NCBI GenBank assembly: GCA_015067705.1
Contig: SVLW01000004.1
Location: 19,668 to 83,667, forward strand
Source: Oscillospiraceae bacterium
GTDB lineage: Bacteria > Bacillota > Clostridia > Oscillospirales > QAMX01
Direction: 5' to 3'
Length of the DNA stretch: 64,000 nucleotides
The position numbers and the translations under genes were made by a program. Below are positions 1 through 7,810 of the stretch, piece after piece (the first letter of the stretch is position 1; each line of letters opens with the position of its first letter). A model generated the notes under the pieces. It made no database searches, had not been told where the DNA came from, and saw only the letters and a program-made list of their open reading frames with translations.

Positions 1-28
1 TCAACTGTCCACTATCCACGGTCAACTT
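1..28. repeat. Intergenic repeat island R1 (partial, cut by window edge)
   Basis: The first bases carry the arm motif (tcaactgtccac, then a variant ending ggtcaact) that recurs at the ends of the other repeat islands in this window. Only the last part is visible; the rest lies upstream of the window. Confidence 0.6.
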
Positions 29-58
29 AAAAAGACCGCCCACCGGCGGTCTTTTTTC
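29..58. terminator. Bidirectional rho-independent terminator after rex
   Basis: AAGACCGCC and GGCGGTCTT pair across a CACC loop, with A and T runs on the two sides, so it can work on both strands. It sits directly after the rex stop codon. A near-identical hairpin follows ileS at 45264. Confidence 0.85.
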
Positions 59-673
59 TTACTCTTGATTCAGGTGTTCGGAGAGCATGGCCAGGGAGAC
101 GGCGATGTTCTCGTTGTGCACCAGGATGCCTGCGGGGGCGGAGAGATGCACCGGCGCGAAATTCAGAATGGCGCGGATGCCGCACTTCACCATCTGGTCA
201 CAGACCTGCTGTGCCACGGCGGTGGGCACCGCCAGCACGCCGATCTCCACCTGATGCTCCCGGCAATAGGCGGCAAGCTCGTGCATGGAATAAATGGGCT
301 TCGGGGGATTCTCCGGCGGATTCAGGTCAAAGCCCGCCACGATCTCCAGGCCATAGCTCTGAAAGCCCTCGTATTCCAGCAGGGCGCGGCCCAGACGGCC
401 GGTTCCCACCACCACGACGCGGCTTTTGTTGTCATAGCCCAGGAAATTTTCCAGTTCCCCCACAAGCTGGGTCACCTGATAGCCCACCTTGGGCCGCCCC
501 GCGGTGGACACCGAGGCCAGATCCTTCCGCACCTGCACCTCGCCCAGTCCCAGTGCCTGGGCAATGGCGGCGGCGGAGATATAGGCCGGGCCGTCCTCTG
601 CATGGGTCTTTAAGAATTCCAGATACAGGGGCAGACGACTGAGCGTTGATTTGGAAATACTGTGAGCTGCCAT
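59..673 (-). CDS. rex: Redox-sensing transcriptional repressor Rex
   Basis: Rex senses the NADH/NAD+ ratio and represses fermentation and redox genes when NADH is low. The 204-residue product has the usual family length. An N-terminal winged helix (about residues 1-80) contains the recognition segment VRKDLA near 48-53. The dinucleotide-binding fold begins with VVVVGTGRLG, whose GTGRLG turn is at 90-95. The ATG is preceded by an AGGAGG-type ribosome site, and a good promoter lies at 709-737. The gene stands alone, ended by the hairpin at 29-58, with no fermentation partner beside it. Identification is firm; its targets cannot be read from this window. Confidence 0.95.
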   Translation of the reverse strand: MAAHSISKSTLSRLPLYLEFLKTHAEDGPAYISAAAIAQALGLGEVQVRKDLASVSTAGRPKVGYQVTQLVGELENFLGYDNKSRVVVVGTGRLGRALLEYEGFQSYGLEIVAGFDLNPPENPPKPIYSMHELAAYCREHQVEIGVLAVPTAVAQQVCDQMVKCGIRAILNFAPVHLSAPAGILVHNENIAVSLAMLSEHLNQE

Positions 674-708
674 GAGGGAATCCTCCTTGCGTCCTTTTGC
701 TTTTCTCT

Positions 709-737
709 AGTATACCAAACTCTGCCGCATTTGTGAA
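709..737 (-). promoter_or_regulatory. SigmaA-type promoter of rex
   Basis: On the minus strand TTCACA (plus 732-737) and TATACT (plus 709-714) are separated by 17 bases, about 40 bases upstream of the rex start codon. Confidence 0.7.
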
Positions 738-748
738 GTTCTTTCCGC

Positions 749-776
749 ATTTATCGATAGCAAATTATCGATAAAT
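749..776. promoter_or_regulatory. Perfect inverted repeat upstream of the rex promoter, candidate operator
   Basis: ATTTATCGATA (749-759) is repeated inverted at 766-776 around the 6-base centre GCAAAT. Each arm itself contains the palindrome TATCGATA. It ends 12 bases upstream of the rex -35 box. It does not match the usual Rex operator (TTGTTAA-N4-TTAACAA), so another regulator, or only DNA structure, is possible. Confidence 0.55.
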
Positions 777-814
777 TTGGAGAAATAAGCGAAACTTTTG
801 TCGTGCATATTGCA

Positions 815-1222
815 GAGAACCCTCTCAGTCTCGCCTGCAGCGAGCCAGCTCCCCCAAAGGGGGAGCCAAGTAGGAACTGGATTGAACAGACTTTCAGATT
901 CTGCATACGCCGGCTTGGCTCCCCCCTCCGGGGGAGCTGGCACGGCGCAAGCCGTGACTGAGAGGGCCCGCCGGTGCGGTGCGCAGAATCGCAGGTCACG
1001 GGCGAGCAATGCCCGCCCCTATATACATCCCATTTCATTCCTCTGACCAAAAAGAGTGGGACGTCGGGGACGCCGTCCCCTACAAATGTCACCCCATTCA
1101 ATCGTGCGAACCCGCACACGGGGCGATGTGGGCATCGCCCCCTACAAATTCCATCGTACCTTTTTCTAAATCCCGTCGGCTCCGCCGACACCTTACTTCT
1201 TCACTATTCACTATTCCCTCTT
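815..1222. repeat. Intergenic repeat island R2, composite of several inverted-repeat modules
   Basis: The 566-base gap between rex and clpC is filled with repeat modules. A 147-bp inverted element (820-966) runs from CCCTCTCAGTC to GACTGAGAGGG, with inner GCTCCCCC/GGGGGAGC stems. Three hairpin modules follow, two of them ending CCCCTACAAA (about 1057-1086 and 1119-1148), then a GTCGG-CTCC-CCGAC hairpin (about 1173). No coding potential with a ribosome site was seen. Confidence 0.75.
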
Positions 1223-1227
1223 ACCTA

Positions 1228-1255
1228 AAAAAAGAGCCCCTCAGGGCTCTTTTTT
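1228..1255 (-). terminator. Rho-independent terminator overlapping the end of clpC
   Basis: AAAAAAGAGCCC pairs with GGGCTCTTTTTT around a 4-base loop. The clpC stop codon (plus 1241-1243) is inside the hairpin, so the last codons of clpC form the stem. Confidence 0.85.
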
Positions 1256-3703
1256 CACGGCCAGACTGCCGTCCTGCAGGGTCAGGACCACGCGGTCGCC
1301 GCGGGCGGCGCCGCCGGTGAGGAGCAGTTCTGCGGCGCGGTCCTCCACCTGGGTCTGGATCACGCGGCGGAGAGGTCTTGCGCCGTACACCGGGTCATAG
1401 CCCAGCTCCGTGAGGCGGTCGAGCGCCTCCTCCTCCCAGGTAAGCGTCACTTCCATGGCCGCCAGACGCTTCGTCACGTCCTGAAGCATCAATGCCGCGA
1501 TCTGGCGGATCTCCGCACGCTCCAGACGATGGAACACGATGATCTCGTCCACGCGGTTCAAAAACTCCGGACGGAATGCCCGCTTCAGCTCGCCCAGCAC
1601 GCTCTCGCTGATTTCCTCAAAGGTATCCTCCCGCGCGGCCTCTGCGGAGAAGCCCAGAGACTGGGTCTTGCGCTCACGGGTGATGAGATGCGCGCCGATA
1701 TTGGAGGTCATGATGATAATGGTATTTTTGAAGTCCACCCGGCGTCCCTGAGAATCCGTCAGGATGCCGTCCTCTAAAATCTGCAGCATGATGTTAAAGA
1801 CATCCGGGTGCGCCTTTTCCACTTCGTCAAAGAGGATCACGCTGTAGGGACGGCGGCGCACCTTTTCGGTGAGCTGGCCGCCCTCGTCATGTCCCACATA
1901 GCCGGGAGGCGAACCCACCAGACGGGACACGGTGTGCTTCTCCATATATTCGGACATATCCACGCGCATCATGGCGTTCTCGTCCCCGAACATGGCCTCG
2001 GCCAGGGCCTTGGCCAGCTCCGTTTTGCCCACGCCCGTGGGGCCCAGGAACATAAAGGAGCCGATGGGACGCTTGGGATCCTTGAGGCCCACGCGGCTGC
2101 GGCGGATGGCCCGGGCCACGGCGGACACGGCGCTGTCCTGACCGATCACCCGGCGGTGCAGCTCTTCCTCTAATTTCATCAGGCGCTCACTCTCGGTCTC
2201 CGTGAGTCTCGTCACCGGCACGCCCGTCCAGCCGGACACCACCTTCGCCACGTCCTCTTCCGTCACGGTGGCGGCGGCGCCCTGCTTCTCCTGCCATGCG
2301 GCACGCTCCGCCTCGATGCGGGCGGTGAGCTCTGCCTTGCGGTCGCGGAGTCCCGCGGCCTCCTCAAAATTCTGGGCCGCAATGGCCTCTTCCATATCCT
2401 TCGACAGCTTTGCCGCCTCGTCCTCCAGAGATTTCACGTCCGGCGGCGCGGTCTGCGCCTTCATACGCAGACGGGAAGCCGCCTCGTCAATGAGGTCGAT
2501 GGCCTTATCCGGCAGATAGCGGTCGGAAATATACCGGGTAGACAGGGTCACCGCCGCGCGGATGGCCTCGTCAGAGATTTTCAGTTTATGGTGCGCCTCA
2601 TACCGATCCCGGAGACCCATGAGGATGGCCACGCTGTCCTCCTGCGAGGGCTCCGCCACCGTCACCGGCTGGAACCGGCGCTCCAGCGCCGCGTCCTTCT
2701 CAATGTGCTTGCGGTATTCTTCCAGGGTCGTGGCGCCGATCACCTGGATCTCGCCCCGGGCCAGCATGGGTTTTAAGATATTGGCAGCGTCGATGGCGCC
2801 CTCTGCGGCGCCGGCGCCCACCAGCGTGTGGATCTCGTCGATAAAGAGGATCACGTTGCCGCTTTTGCGCACTTCGTCCAGGATCTGCTTCACGCGCTCT
2901 TCAAATTCGCCCCGGTACTTGGTGCCTGCCACCACGCCGGAGAGTTCCAGGGAAAACACCCGCTTGCCGCGCAGTCCCTCCGGCACATCGCCGGAGGCCA
3001 CCAGCTGGGCCAGGCCCTCGGCCACGGCGGTTTTGCCCACGCCGGGCTCGCCAATGAGGCAGGGGTTATTCTTGGTGCGGCGAGACAGGATCTGGATCAC
3101 CCGGTCGATCTCCTCGCTTCTGCCGATGACGGGGTCCAGCTTGCCCTCTCTGGCATCCTTCGTCAGGTCGGTGCCGTACTGATCCATGGTGCGGGTGGCG
3201 CCGCCCCGTTCATTCCGGGCGGATTTGCCGGGATAGGCGTCCTCCCGGCCGGATTCCTCCGGCTGGCTGCCCAGCATCTGGAGAATACTGCGGTAAAGCG
3301 CCCCGGCATCCACGCCGCTGGCCGCCAGCATCCGGGCGGCGAAGCAGTCGCTCTCCCGCAAAATGCCCATCAAAAGATGCTCCGTCCCCACATAGCGGTG
3401 GCCGTGGTGCACCGCCTCCGCCATGGAGAGCTCGATGATCCGCTTGGTGCGGGGGGTAAGGCCCTGGGGCGTCACGCTGCCGCTCTCGCCCCGGCCGATA
3501 TGCTCTTCAATAAGGGAAAATATCTTCTCATCCGTCACGCCGGCCGCAGAAAGCGCCCGGGCGGCCACGCCGCCGCCCTCCCGCAGGAGTCCTAAGAGCA
3601 GATGCTCGCTGCCCACATGGCTGTGGCCCAGCTCTGCTGCCGCCTCATGGGACAGACGCAGTGCCTGCTCGGCGCGCTCGGTAAACTGATTTCTCTGATT
3701 CAT
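1241..3703 (-). CDS. clpC: ATP-dependent Clp protease ATP-binding subunit ClpC
   Basis: ClpC is the Hsp100 unfoldase that feeds proteins to ClpP; with McsB it degrades arginine-phosphorylated proteins. The 820-residue product matches the family. It has two N-terminal Clp repeats (1-145), a first AAA+ module with Walker A GEPGVGKT (219-226) and Walker B ILFIDE (285-290), and a middle UVR-type helical segment (about 435-470). A second AAA+ module has GPTGVGKT (555-562). A C-terminal domain and an LGF loop, the usual ClpP contact, follow. The ribosome site GGGAGG lies before the ATG. It is the last gene of the ctsR operon, 56 bases after mcsB. Confidence 0.97.
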   Translation of the reverse strand: MNQRNQFTERAEQALRLSHEAAAELGHSHVGSEHLLLGLLREGGGVAARALSAAGVTDEKIFSLIEEHIGRGESGSVTPQGLTPRTKRIIELSMAEAVHHGHRYVGTEHLLMGILRESDCFAARMLAASGVDAGALYRSILQMLGSQPEESGREDAYPGKSARNERGGATRTMDQYGTDLTKDAREGKLDPVIGRSEEIDRVIQILSRRTKNNPCLIGEPGVGKTAVAEGLAQLVASGDVPEGLRGKRVFSLELSGVVAGTKYRGEFEERVKQILDEVRKSGNVILFIDEIHTLVGAGAAEGAIDAANILKPMLARGEIQVIGATTLEEYRKHIEKDAALERRFQPVTVAEPSQEDSVAILMGLRDRYEAHHKLKISDEAIRAAVTLSTRYISDRYLPDKAIDLIDEAASRLRMKAQTAPPDVKSLEDEAAKLSKDMEEAIAAQNFEEAAGLRDRKAELTARIEAERAAWQEKQGAAATVTEEDVAKVVSGWTGVPVTRLTETESERLMKLEEELHRRVIGQDSAVSAVARAIRRSRVGLKDPKRPIGSFMFLGPTGVGKTELAKALAEAMFGDENAMMRVDMSEYMEKHTVSRLVGSPPGYVGHDEGGQLTEKVRRRPYSVILFDEVEKAHPDVFNIMLQILEDGILTDSQGRRVDFKNTIIIMTSNIGAHLITRERKTQSLGFSAEAAREDTFEEISESVLGELKRAFRPEFLNRVDEIIVFHRLERAEIRQIAALMLQDVTKRLAAMEVTLTWEEEALDRLTELGYDPVYGARPLRRVIQTQVEDRAAELLLTGGAARGDRVVLTLQDGSLAVKKEP

Positions 3704-3759
3704 TCTGATTCCTCCCGATTCCGTGCCTGAAATTCTATCTCAAAGGGAAAATTCCCGAC

Positions 3760-4770
3760 TTATACCAGTGCCTTTCGCACCAGCTCTGCCCGGGCGGCGT
3801 CCCGGGCCGCGGCGGTGGAGATGCCCTCGCCGGAGAGGGATACGGTGTTCGCGCCGATCTGGCGGATCAGGCGATCCACCTGTCCCGCGTCGATCTCCGA
3901 AAAGACGCCCGCGCCCAGCCGCAGGTCGGACAGAAGGCTCAGCGCCTCTTCCGAGCGCAGGAGTCTGGCGCTCTGGAGAATGCCCCGGGCGCGATAGACC
4001 CGATCCTCCAGGTAAAGCTTATTTTCGTCCAGCAGGCGGCGACGCAGCTTCCGCTCGCTCTCGATGATGCTCTTTACCGCGGTTTCCAGGCGCTCCGCGA
4101 TCTCCTGCTCCGTGCTGCCCAGCGACCGGGCATTGGAGATCTGGTAGAACGCGCCGTCGGCGCGGGTGCCCTCGCCGTAGAGGCCCCGCACAGTCAGGCC
4201 TACCTGTCCGGCGGCATGCATCACATTCCGGATGCCGCCGGATTCCGTCAGCGCCGGCAGATGCAGCATCACGCTGACCCGCAGGCCGCAGCCCAGATTG
4301 GTGGGGCAGGCCGTAAGATATCCCAAACGCTCTGAGAAGGCAAAGCCCAGAGATTCGTCCAAAAGCGTGTCAAGACGCTTGGCGTCCGCAAGACAGTCCG
4401 CAATGGCAAGACCGGAGCCGATCACCTGGATCCGGAGATGGTCCTCTTCGTTCACCATGATGGCCGCGCCCTCATCCTCCGAGAGGAACACGCCCCGGGG
4501 CAGACGCCCGTTATAAAGATCCCGGGACACCAGATGGCGCTCAAGCAGTGCGCCGCGATGGGCGGCGTCCAGTTTATGGAAATCATGCCGGGCAAAGGAC
4601 AGCGTGCCGGCGGCGGAGAGCGCCGCCTCCACCTGGTCCAGAAGCTTCGCCGCGGCATCCTCCGTCATTCTGCCGGGGAAGGCCACGCCCCGGACATTGC
4701 GGGCCAGCCGCACACGGGAGGACACCACAATATCAAGATCCGTGCCGTGATTTTCAAACCAGTTACGCAT
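3760..4770 (-). CDS. mcsB: Protein arginine kinase McsB
   Basis: McsB phosphorylates arginines on misfolded proteins and on CtsR, marking them for ClpCP. The 336 residues start at MRNWFENHG. The frame is open further upstream, but that start would lie deep inside mcsA. Guanidino-kinase features are visible: SSRVRLARN near 17-25, HLRIQ at 111-115, CPTNLGCGLR at 155-164 and QISNARSLG further on. A C-terminal RDAARA matches the RDxxRA phosphoarginine-sensing motif. The start overlaps the end of mcsA by 8 bases, so the two are probably translationally coupled. Confidence 0.95.
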   Translation of the reverse strand: MRNWFENHGTDLDIVVSSRVRLARNVRGVAFPGRMTEDAAAKLLDQVEAALSAAGTLSFARHDFHKLDAAHRGALLERHLVSRDLYNGRLPRGVFLSEDEGAAIMVNEEDHLRIQVIGSGLAIADCLADAKRLDTLLDESLGFAFSERLGYLTACPTNLGCGLRVSVMLHLPALTESGGIRNVMHAAGQVGLTVRGLYGEGTRADGAFYQISNARSLGSTEQEIAERLETAVKSIIESERKLRRRLLDENKLYLEDRVYRARGILQSARLLRSEEALSLLSDLRLGAGVFSEIDAGQVDRLIRQIGANTVSLSGEGISTAAARDAARAELVRKALV

Positions 4771-5290
4771 GTGCTTCCCCTCCGTTCTCCAAGGTTCTGA
4801 TCTCATCCCGCAGCCTTGCGGCCTCTTCAAAGGCCTCCCGGCGGATGGCGTCCTGCAACTCTCCCCGCAGTCGTTCCAGTTGGCGCTTGCGGGAGAGTTC
4901 TGCACCTGCGCTGCCGGGGATGGCGCCGGTGTGGGCCGCGCCGCCGTGGATGCGGCGGATCACCGGCTCCAGCACCTGGGCAAAAATCTCATAACAGTCC
5001 GCACAGCCTGCACGTCCCGTGCGGGCGATGTCCTGTGCGGTGGCGCCGCACACCGGGCAAACCGTGCCCCGGGACAGGGTGCGCGGCGCGGCATGACCGG
5101 GGAAAAAGCCCTGGAAGGCCTGCTCCATCCCGTCAAACAGCCCGCTCATGGCAGAGAAAGGACTGGCGCTCTGAAACGCCCCGCTCTCCCCCGCACAAGC
5201 CGAACAAAGATGCTGCTCCGTCACCTTCCCGTTCACCACATTCTTAATATAAACATTCGCTTCATTCTTCCCACATTTCTCACAAAGCAT
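4763..5290 (-). CDS. mcsA: McsA, zinc-finger activator of the McsB kinase
   Basis: McsA activates McsB and takes part in CtsR control. The 175-residue product has two CxxC pairs at C3/C6 and C29/C32 and a second set at C78/C81 and C96/C99, consistent with two zinc sites. A C-terminal UVR motif follows (about 138-168). The start MLCEKCGK is chosen because the zinc knuckle begins there and GAAAGGAG precedes it. The longer open frame upstream runs through a repeat island and is not conserved-looking. It overlaps mcsB by 8 bases but is split from ctsR by about 206 bases of repeat DNA. Confidence 0.93.
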   Translation of the reverse strand: MLCEKCGKNEANVYIKNVVNGKVTEQHLCSACAGESGAFQSASPFSAMSGLFDGMEQAFQGFFPGHAAPRTLSRGTVCPVCGATAQDIARTGRAGCADCYEIFAQVLEPVIRRIHGGAAHTGAIPGSAGAELSRKRQLERLRGELQDAIRREAFEEAARLRDEIRTLENGGEAHA

Positions 5291-5365
5291 AAGTGGATGC
5301 TCCTTTCTATGATACCTGGTGCGGGACGATCTGTTTTCGCGTCCCAAGAAACAAGCGCTGATCCA

Positions 5366-5498
5366 GTGGACAATTGATAGTTGACAGTGGACAGTTATGG
5401 TGTCGCCAAGGGCGACGGATTCCGATCCGCTGCGGATAAAAAACTTGTCGGCGCAGCCGACTCCTTCCCTGTCCACTGTCCACTCTCCACTGTCAACT
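5366..5498. repeat. Intergenic repeat island R3, inside the clp operon
   Basis: Outer arms (ttgacagtggacag and ctccactgtcaac) enclose two hairpins, GTCGCC-AAG-GGCGAC and GTCGG-CGCAG-CCGAC, and a central GATCCGCTGCGGAT segment. It is an inverted copy of island R5 (18219-18354), matching at roughly nine bases in ten over about 77 bases. One arm ends on the ctsR stop codon, so it is transcribed with the operon. Confidence 0.8.
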
Positions 5499-5955
5499 AT
5501 TCTCGCCCTTTCGCCGCCTCCAAGAGGCATAGCTTGAAAATCCTCGCCCGCAATCTCGCCCGATCTGCGGGGGCTACGGGGGCCAGGGCGGCGGTGCCGA
5601 TGGCTGTCAGCAGGATATTCGCCGCGGCGGCGGAGATATGCCCCGCCTGCACCAGATTATCGAGAATCACCGTGGCACTGGGCAGATCCAGGGTGTCGCC
5701 AATGGCATTCACCGTGTGCATCAGCATGGACGGACGATCCATCTGCACCCGGGCGATGCGGATATATCCGCCGCCGCCCCGCCGGGACTGGACCTGATAG
5801 CCATGCTCCGGCGAAAACCGGGTGGAGATCACATAGTTGATCTGGCTGGGCGCACAGCCCATGCGGTCGGCCAGCTCGTTGCGCTGTAATTCCGCCTCGC
5901 CGGATTCCTTTAACGCCTCCAAAATAAACTGGGCGATCATATCACTCATTCTCAT
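5497..5955 (-). CDS. ctsR: Transcriptional repressor CtsR, class III heat-shock regulator
   Basis: CtsR represses clp genes and is inactivated by heat or by the McsA/McsB system. The 152 residues begin MRMSDMIAQF. An N-terminal helix-turn-helix (about 20-48) is followed by the glycine-rich wing SRRGGGGY (57-64), whose arginine contacts the operator. A longer start upstream is rejected because it would lie over the proximal CtsR operator and the promoter. It is the first gene of the operon, and its promoter carries two CtsR boxes, so autorepression is expected. Confidence 0.96.
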   Translation of the reverse strand: MRMSDMIAQFILEALKESGEAELQRNELADRMGCAPSQINYVISTRFSPEHGYQVQSRRGGGGYIRIARVQMDRPSMLMHTVNAIGDTLDLPSATVILDNLVQAGHISAAAANILLTAIGTAALAPVAPADRARLRARIFKLCLLEAAKGRE

Positions 5956-5983
5956 ACGTGCTTCCTCGCTTATCACATTCGAC

Positions 5984-6000
5984 TTTGACTTTCTTTGACC
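5984..6000. promoter_or_regulatory. CtsR operator O1, just downstream of the transcription start
   Basis: Read on the minus strand it is GGTCAAA-GAA-AGTCAAA, a match to the CtsR consensus RGTCAAA-NAN-RGTCAAA. It lies between the -10 box and the ctsR start codon. Confidence 0.92.
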
Positions 6001-6010
6001 TTGTGAGCCT

Positions 6011-6039
6011 ATTGTACCGCAGTTTTGGCGCTCCGTCAA
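6011..6039 (-). promoter_or_regulatory. SigmaA promoter of the ctsR-mcsA-mcsB-clpC operon
   Basis: Minus strand TTGACG (plus 6034-6039) and TACAAT (plus 6011-6016) have a 17-base spacer. CtsR boxes sit on both sides. Confidence 0.88.
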
Positions 6040-6048
6040 GAGTTTGAT

Positions 6049-6065
6049 TTTGACTTTCTTTGACC
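6049..6065. promoter_or_regulatory. CtsR operator O2, upstream of the -35 box
   Basis: A second GGTCAAA-GAA-AGTCAAA on the minus strand, with the same 17 bases as O1 and 65 bases away, ending 10 bases upstream of the -35 box. Confidence 0.92.
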
Positions 6066-6146
6066 TTTAGAAAATCTGAGACCTGTTTATCTCCCCCGCG
6101 CGCCCGATTTCAAACGAATACGCCGATTTTCTCCGGTTTTCATCTT

Positions 6147-6174
6147 TTTGACCTTCTTCCGATCTTTTTTGACC
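6147..6174. promoter_or_regulatory. Pair of CtsR-like half-sites near the MFS promoter
   Basis: TTTGACC occurs at 6147-6153 and 6168-6174 in the same orientation as the O1 and O2 half-sites, but 21 bases apart instead of 10, about two helical turns. It lies just before the promoter of the divergent MFS gene. Whether CtsR binds this spacing is an inference. Confidence 0.4.
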
Positions 6175-6180
6175 TTTCCG

Positions 6181-6210
6181 TTGCGGGCGGGCGGAAGAGT
6201 ATGGTACAAT
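6181..6210 (+). promoter_or_regulatory. Probable promoter of the MFS transporter gene
   Basis: TTGCGG (6181-6186) and TACAAT (6205-6210) have an 18-base spacer. The gene starts 30 bases further on, after AAAAGGAG. Confidence 0.6.
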
Positions 6211-6239
6211 AAAGAAAATCCCAAAAAGGAGAACTTTCC

Positions 6240-7544
6240 ATGAAACTCGACACCCGGCGCACCATCCTGGTGGGCTTTGCCTTTATGGCGATCTGCGCGT
6301 TCTGGCAGGTCTATGACAGCATCGTGCCTCTGATCTTAAAGGACACCTTTGACATGAACGACACCCTCTCCGGCGCCATCATGGCGGCGGACAATGTGCT
6401 GGCGCTGTTCTTACTGCCCTTCTTCGGCTCTCTTTCCGACCGGACCCAGACGCGGATCGGCCGCCGGATGCCCTATATCCTCTTCGGCACGGCCCTGGCC
6501 TGTGTCTTTGCGCTCCTGCTGCCTCTTGCGAATGCCGGGCGGAATCTGCCGCTCTTCCTGACGGCCCTGGCGCTGGTGCTTCTCTCCATGGCGATCTTCC
6601 GCTCTCCCGCGGTGGCGCTGATGCCGGACGTGACGGTGAAGCCTCTGCGCAGCCGCGCAAACGCCATCATCAATCTCACCGGCACCATCGGTGGCGTGCT
6701 GATGCTGGGCGCCATTGCCGTTCTGGTGCCGAAGGGCGAGCATCCGAATTATCTGCCTCTTTATCTCTTCCTGATCGCCTTTATGGCCCTCGCGGTCCTG
6801 GTGCTCTTCCTCACCGTGCGGGAGCCGCAGCTGCATCAGAAAATGCTCGCTGACTCGGAGGGCCTCCCGGACGAGGTGGAGGAACAGTCCGCCGGCGGCA
6901 AGCTGCCGCCCGCCATGCGCCGCTCGCTTCTTTTGGTGCTGGCCTCCATTTTCCTCTGGTACATGGGTTATAACGCCATCACCACGGCATTCTCCAAGTA
7001 TGCAAATGTCTATTGGGGCCTCGAGGGCGGCAGTTTTGCCTATACCCTCATCATTGCCCAGGGCGCGGCCATCGCCGCCTATATCCCCGCGGGTCTCGTG
7101 GCCACGAAGATCGGCCGGCGCAAGACCATTCTCTGCGGCATCGCCATGCTGGCGGTGGCATTCGGCTCCTGCGCGTTTTTCAAGAGCTTTGGCGGCATGA
7201 TTTTCTTCTTCTTCGTTCTGGCCGGCGTCGGCTGGGCCAGCATTAACGTGAACAGCTATCCCATGGTGGTGGAGATGAGCCGCGGCGGCGATATCGGCAA
7301 ATATACCGGCTATTATTACACCACGTCCATGGCCGCCCAGGTGCTGACGCCCATTCTCTCCGGCGCGGTGCTGGAATACGGCTGGCTGGCGCTGGGCTCC
7401 GCCGACCCCAACGCAGGCTATGTCCTGCTCTTCCCCTACGGCACTCTCTTCGTGGCGCTCTCCTTTGTGACCATGTTCTTCGTCCGCCACGGCGACGCCA
7501 AACCCGTGGGAAAAAAGGATAAGCTTGAGGCGTTTGGGGAGTGA
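6240..7544 (+). CDS. MFS transporter, SLC45/GPH-like sugar permease family
   Basis: The 434-residue product is an integral membrane protein with about twelve hydrophobic segments. After the second segment it has an MFS motif-A-like loop, SLSDRTQTRIGRR, typical of the sugar:cation and SLC45-type branch of the superfamily. A central hydrophilic loop (about 200-225) divides two six-helix halves. It is probably a secondary transporter for a sugar or glycoside; the substrate cannot be read. It is a single gene, divergent from ctsR, with AAAAGGAG before the ATG. CtsR-like half-sites lie upstream, so stress control is possible. Confidence 0.8.
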   Translation: MKLDTRRTILVGFAFMAICAFWQVYDSIVPLILKDTFDMNDTLSGAIMAADNVLALFLLPFFGSLSDRTQTRIGRRMPYILFGTALACVFALLLPLANAGRNLPLFLTALALVLLSMAIFRSPAVALMPDVTVKPLRSRANAIINLTGTIGGVLMLGAIAVLVPKGEHPNYLPLYLFLIAFMALAVLVLFLTVREPQLHQKMLADSEGLPDEVEEQSAGGKLPPAMRRSLLLVLASIFLWYMGYNAITTAFSKYANVYWGLEGGSFAYTLIIAQGAAIAAYIPAGLVATKIGRRKTILCGIAMLAVAFGSCAFFKSFGGMIFFFFVLAGVGWASINVNSYPMVVEMSRGGDIGKYTGYYYTTSMAAQVLTPILSGAVLEYGWLALGSADPNAGYVLLFPYGTLFVALSFVTMFFVRHGDAKPVGKKDKLEAFGE

Positions 7545-7612
7545 AATCGGAAGATATTCCAGATTTCGTCAAATTTTGCCAATAAATGGATGCCAAAAAG
7601 TGAAAAAATCCC

Positions 7613-7641
7613 TTGCGCTCGTCCTTTTCCCGTGCTATACT
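7613..7641 (+). promoter_or_regulatory. Promoter of the SLH surface-protein unit
   Basis: TTGCGC (7613-7618) and TATACT (7636-7641) have a 17-base spacer. Confidence 0.7.
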
Positions 7642-7671
7642 GAAAGCACTATCAAAAAGGAGGGCAATCGA

Positions 7672-7758
7672 ATGGCACTCACGCACGCACGCAGAGCCCT
7701 GCCCATTTCGTTTGTCAAGCCTTTTTCGCAAATCTTATCTGAAAATTGGTGTACTTAA
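7672..7758 (+). CDS. Putative 28-residue leader ORF before the SLH protein
   Basis: An ATG preceded by AAAAAGGAGGG opens a 28-codon frame (MALTHARRALPIS..., ending NWCT). It starts about 30 bases after the -10 box. Its stop codon falls in the left arm of the hairpin at 7748-7784. The composition is not obviously biased to one amino acid (three arginines, three serines), so a classical amino-acid attenuator is not supported. It may be a regulatory leader peptide or the stub of a lost gene. Confidence 0.45.
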   Translation: MALTHARRALPISFVKPFSQILSENWCT

Positions 7759-7789
7759 CCCTCAATTCGCGGGCGAAGTACACCTTTTT
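7748..7789 (+). terminator. Attenuator-like hairpin between the leader ORF and the SLH gene
   Basis: GGTGTACTT (7748-7756) and AAGTACACC (7776-7784) form a perfect 9-bp stem followed by TTTTTG. A ribosome ending at the leader stop codon would cover the left arm, so translation of the leader could control read-through. A simple terminator is the alternative. Confidence 0.65.
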
Positions 7790-7810
7790 GTTTTCAAAAG
7801 GAGGAATCCC

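Noticed and set aside
749..776. Rex autoregulatory operator
   Set aside because: The palindrome does not fit TTGTTAA-N4-TTAACAA in sequence or spacing.
815..1222. CRISPR array or protein-coding gene in the rex-clpC gap
   Set aside because: Repeats are inverted and irregular, with no constant repeat-spacer length, and the frames there lack ribosome sites and are interrupted hairpin sequence.
4771..4905. Longer McsB start inside mcsA
   Set aside because: It would overlap mcsA by over 140 bases and precede the conserved MRNWFENHG start.
5291..5530. Longer McsA start reaching into the repeat island
   Set aside because: The extra residues are translated repeat DNA; the zinc knuckle and ribosome site mark 5290.
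6411..7490. 359-codon minus-strand frame under the MFS gene
   Set aside because: Composition is an antisense artefact (runs of H, E, G, Q) and it overlaps a clear transporter fully.
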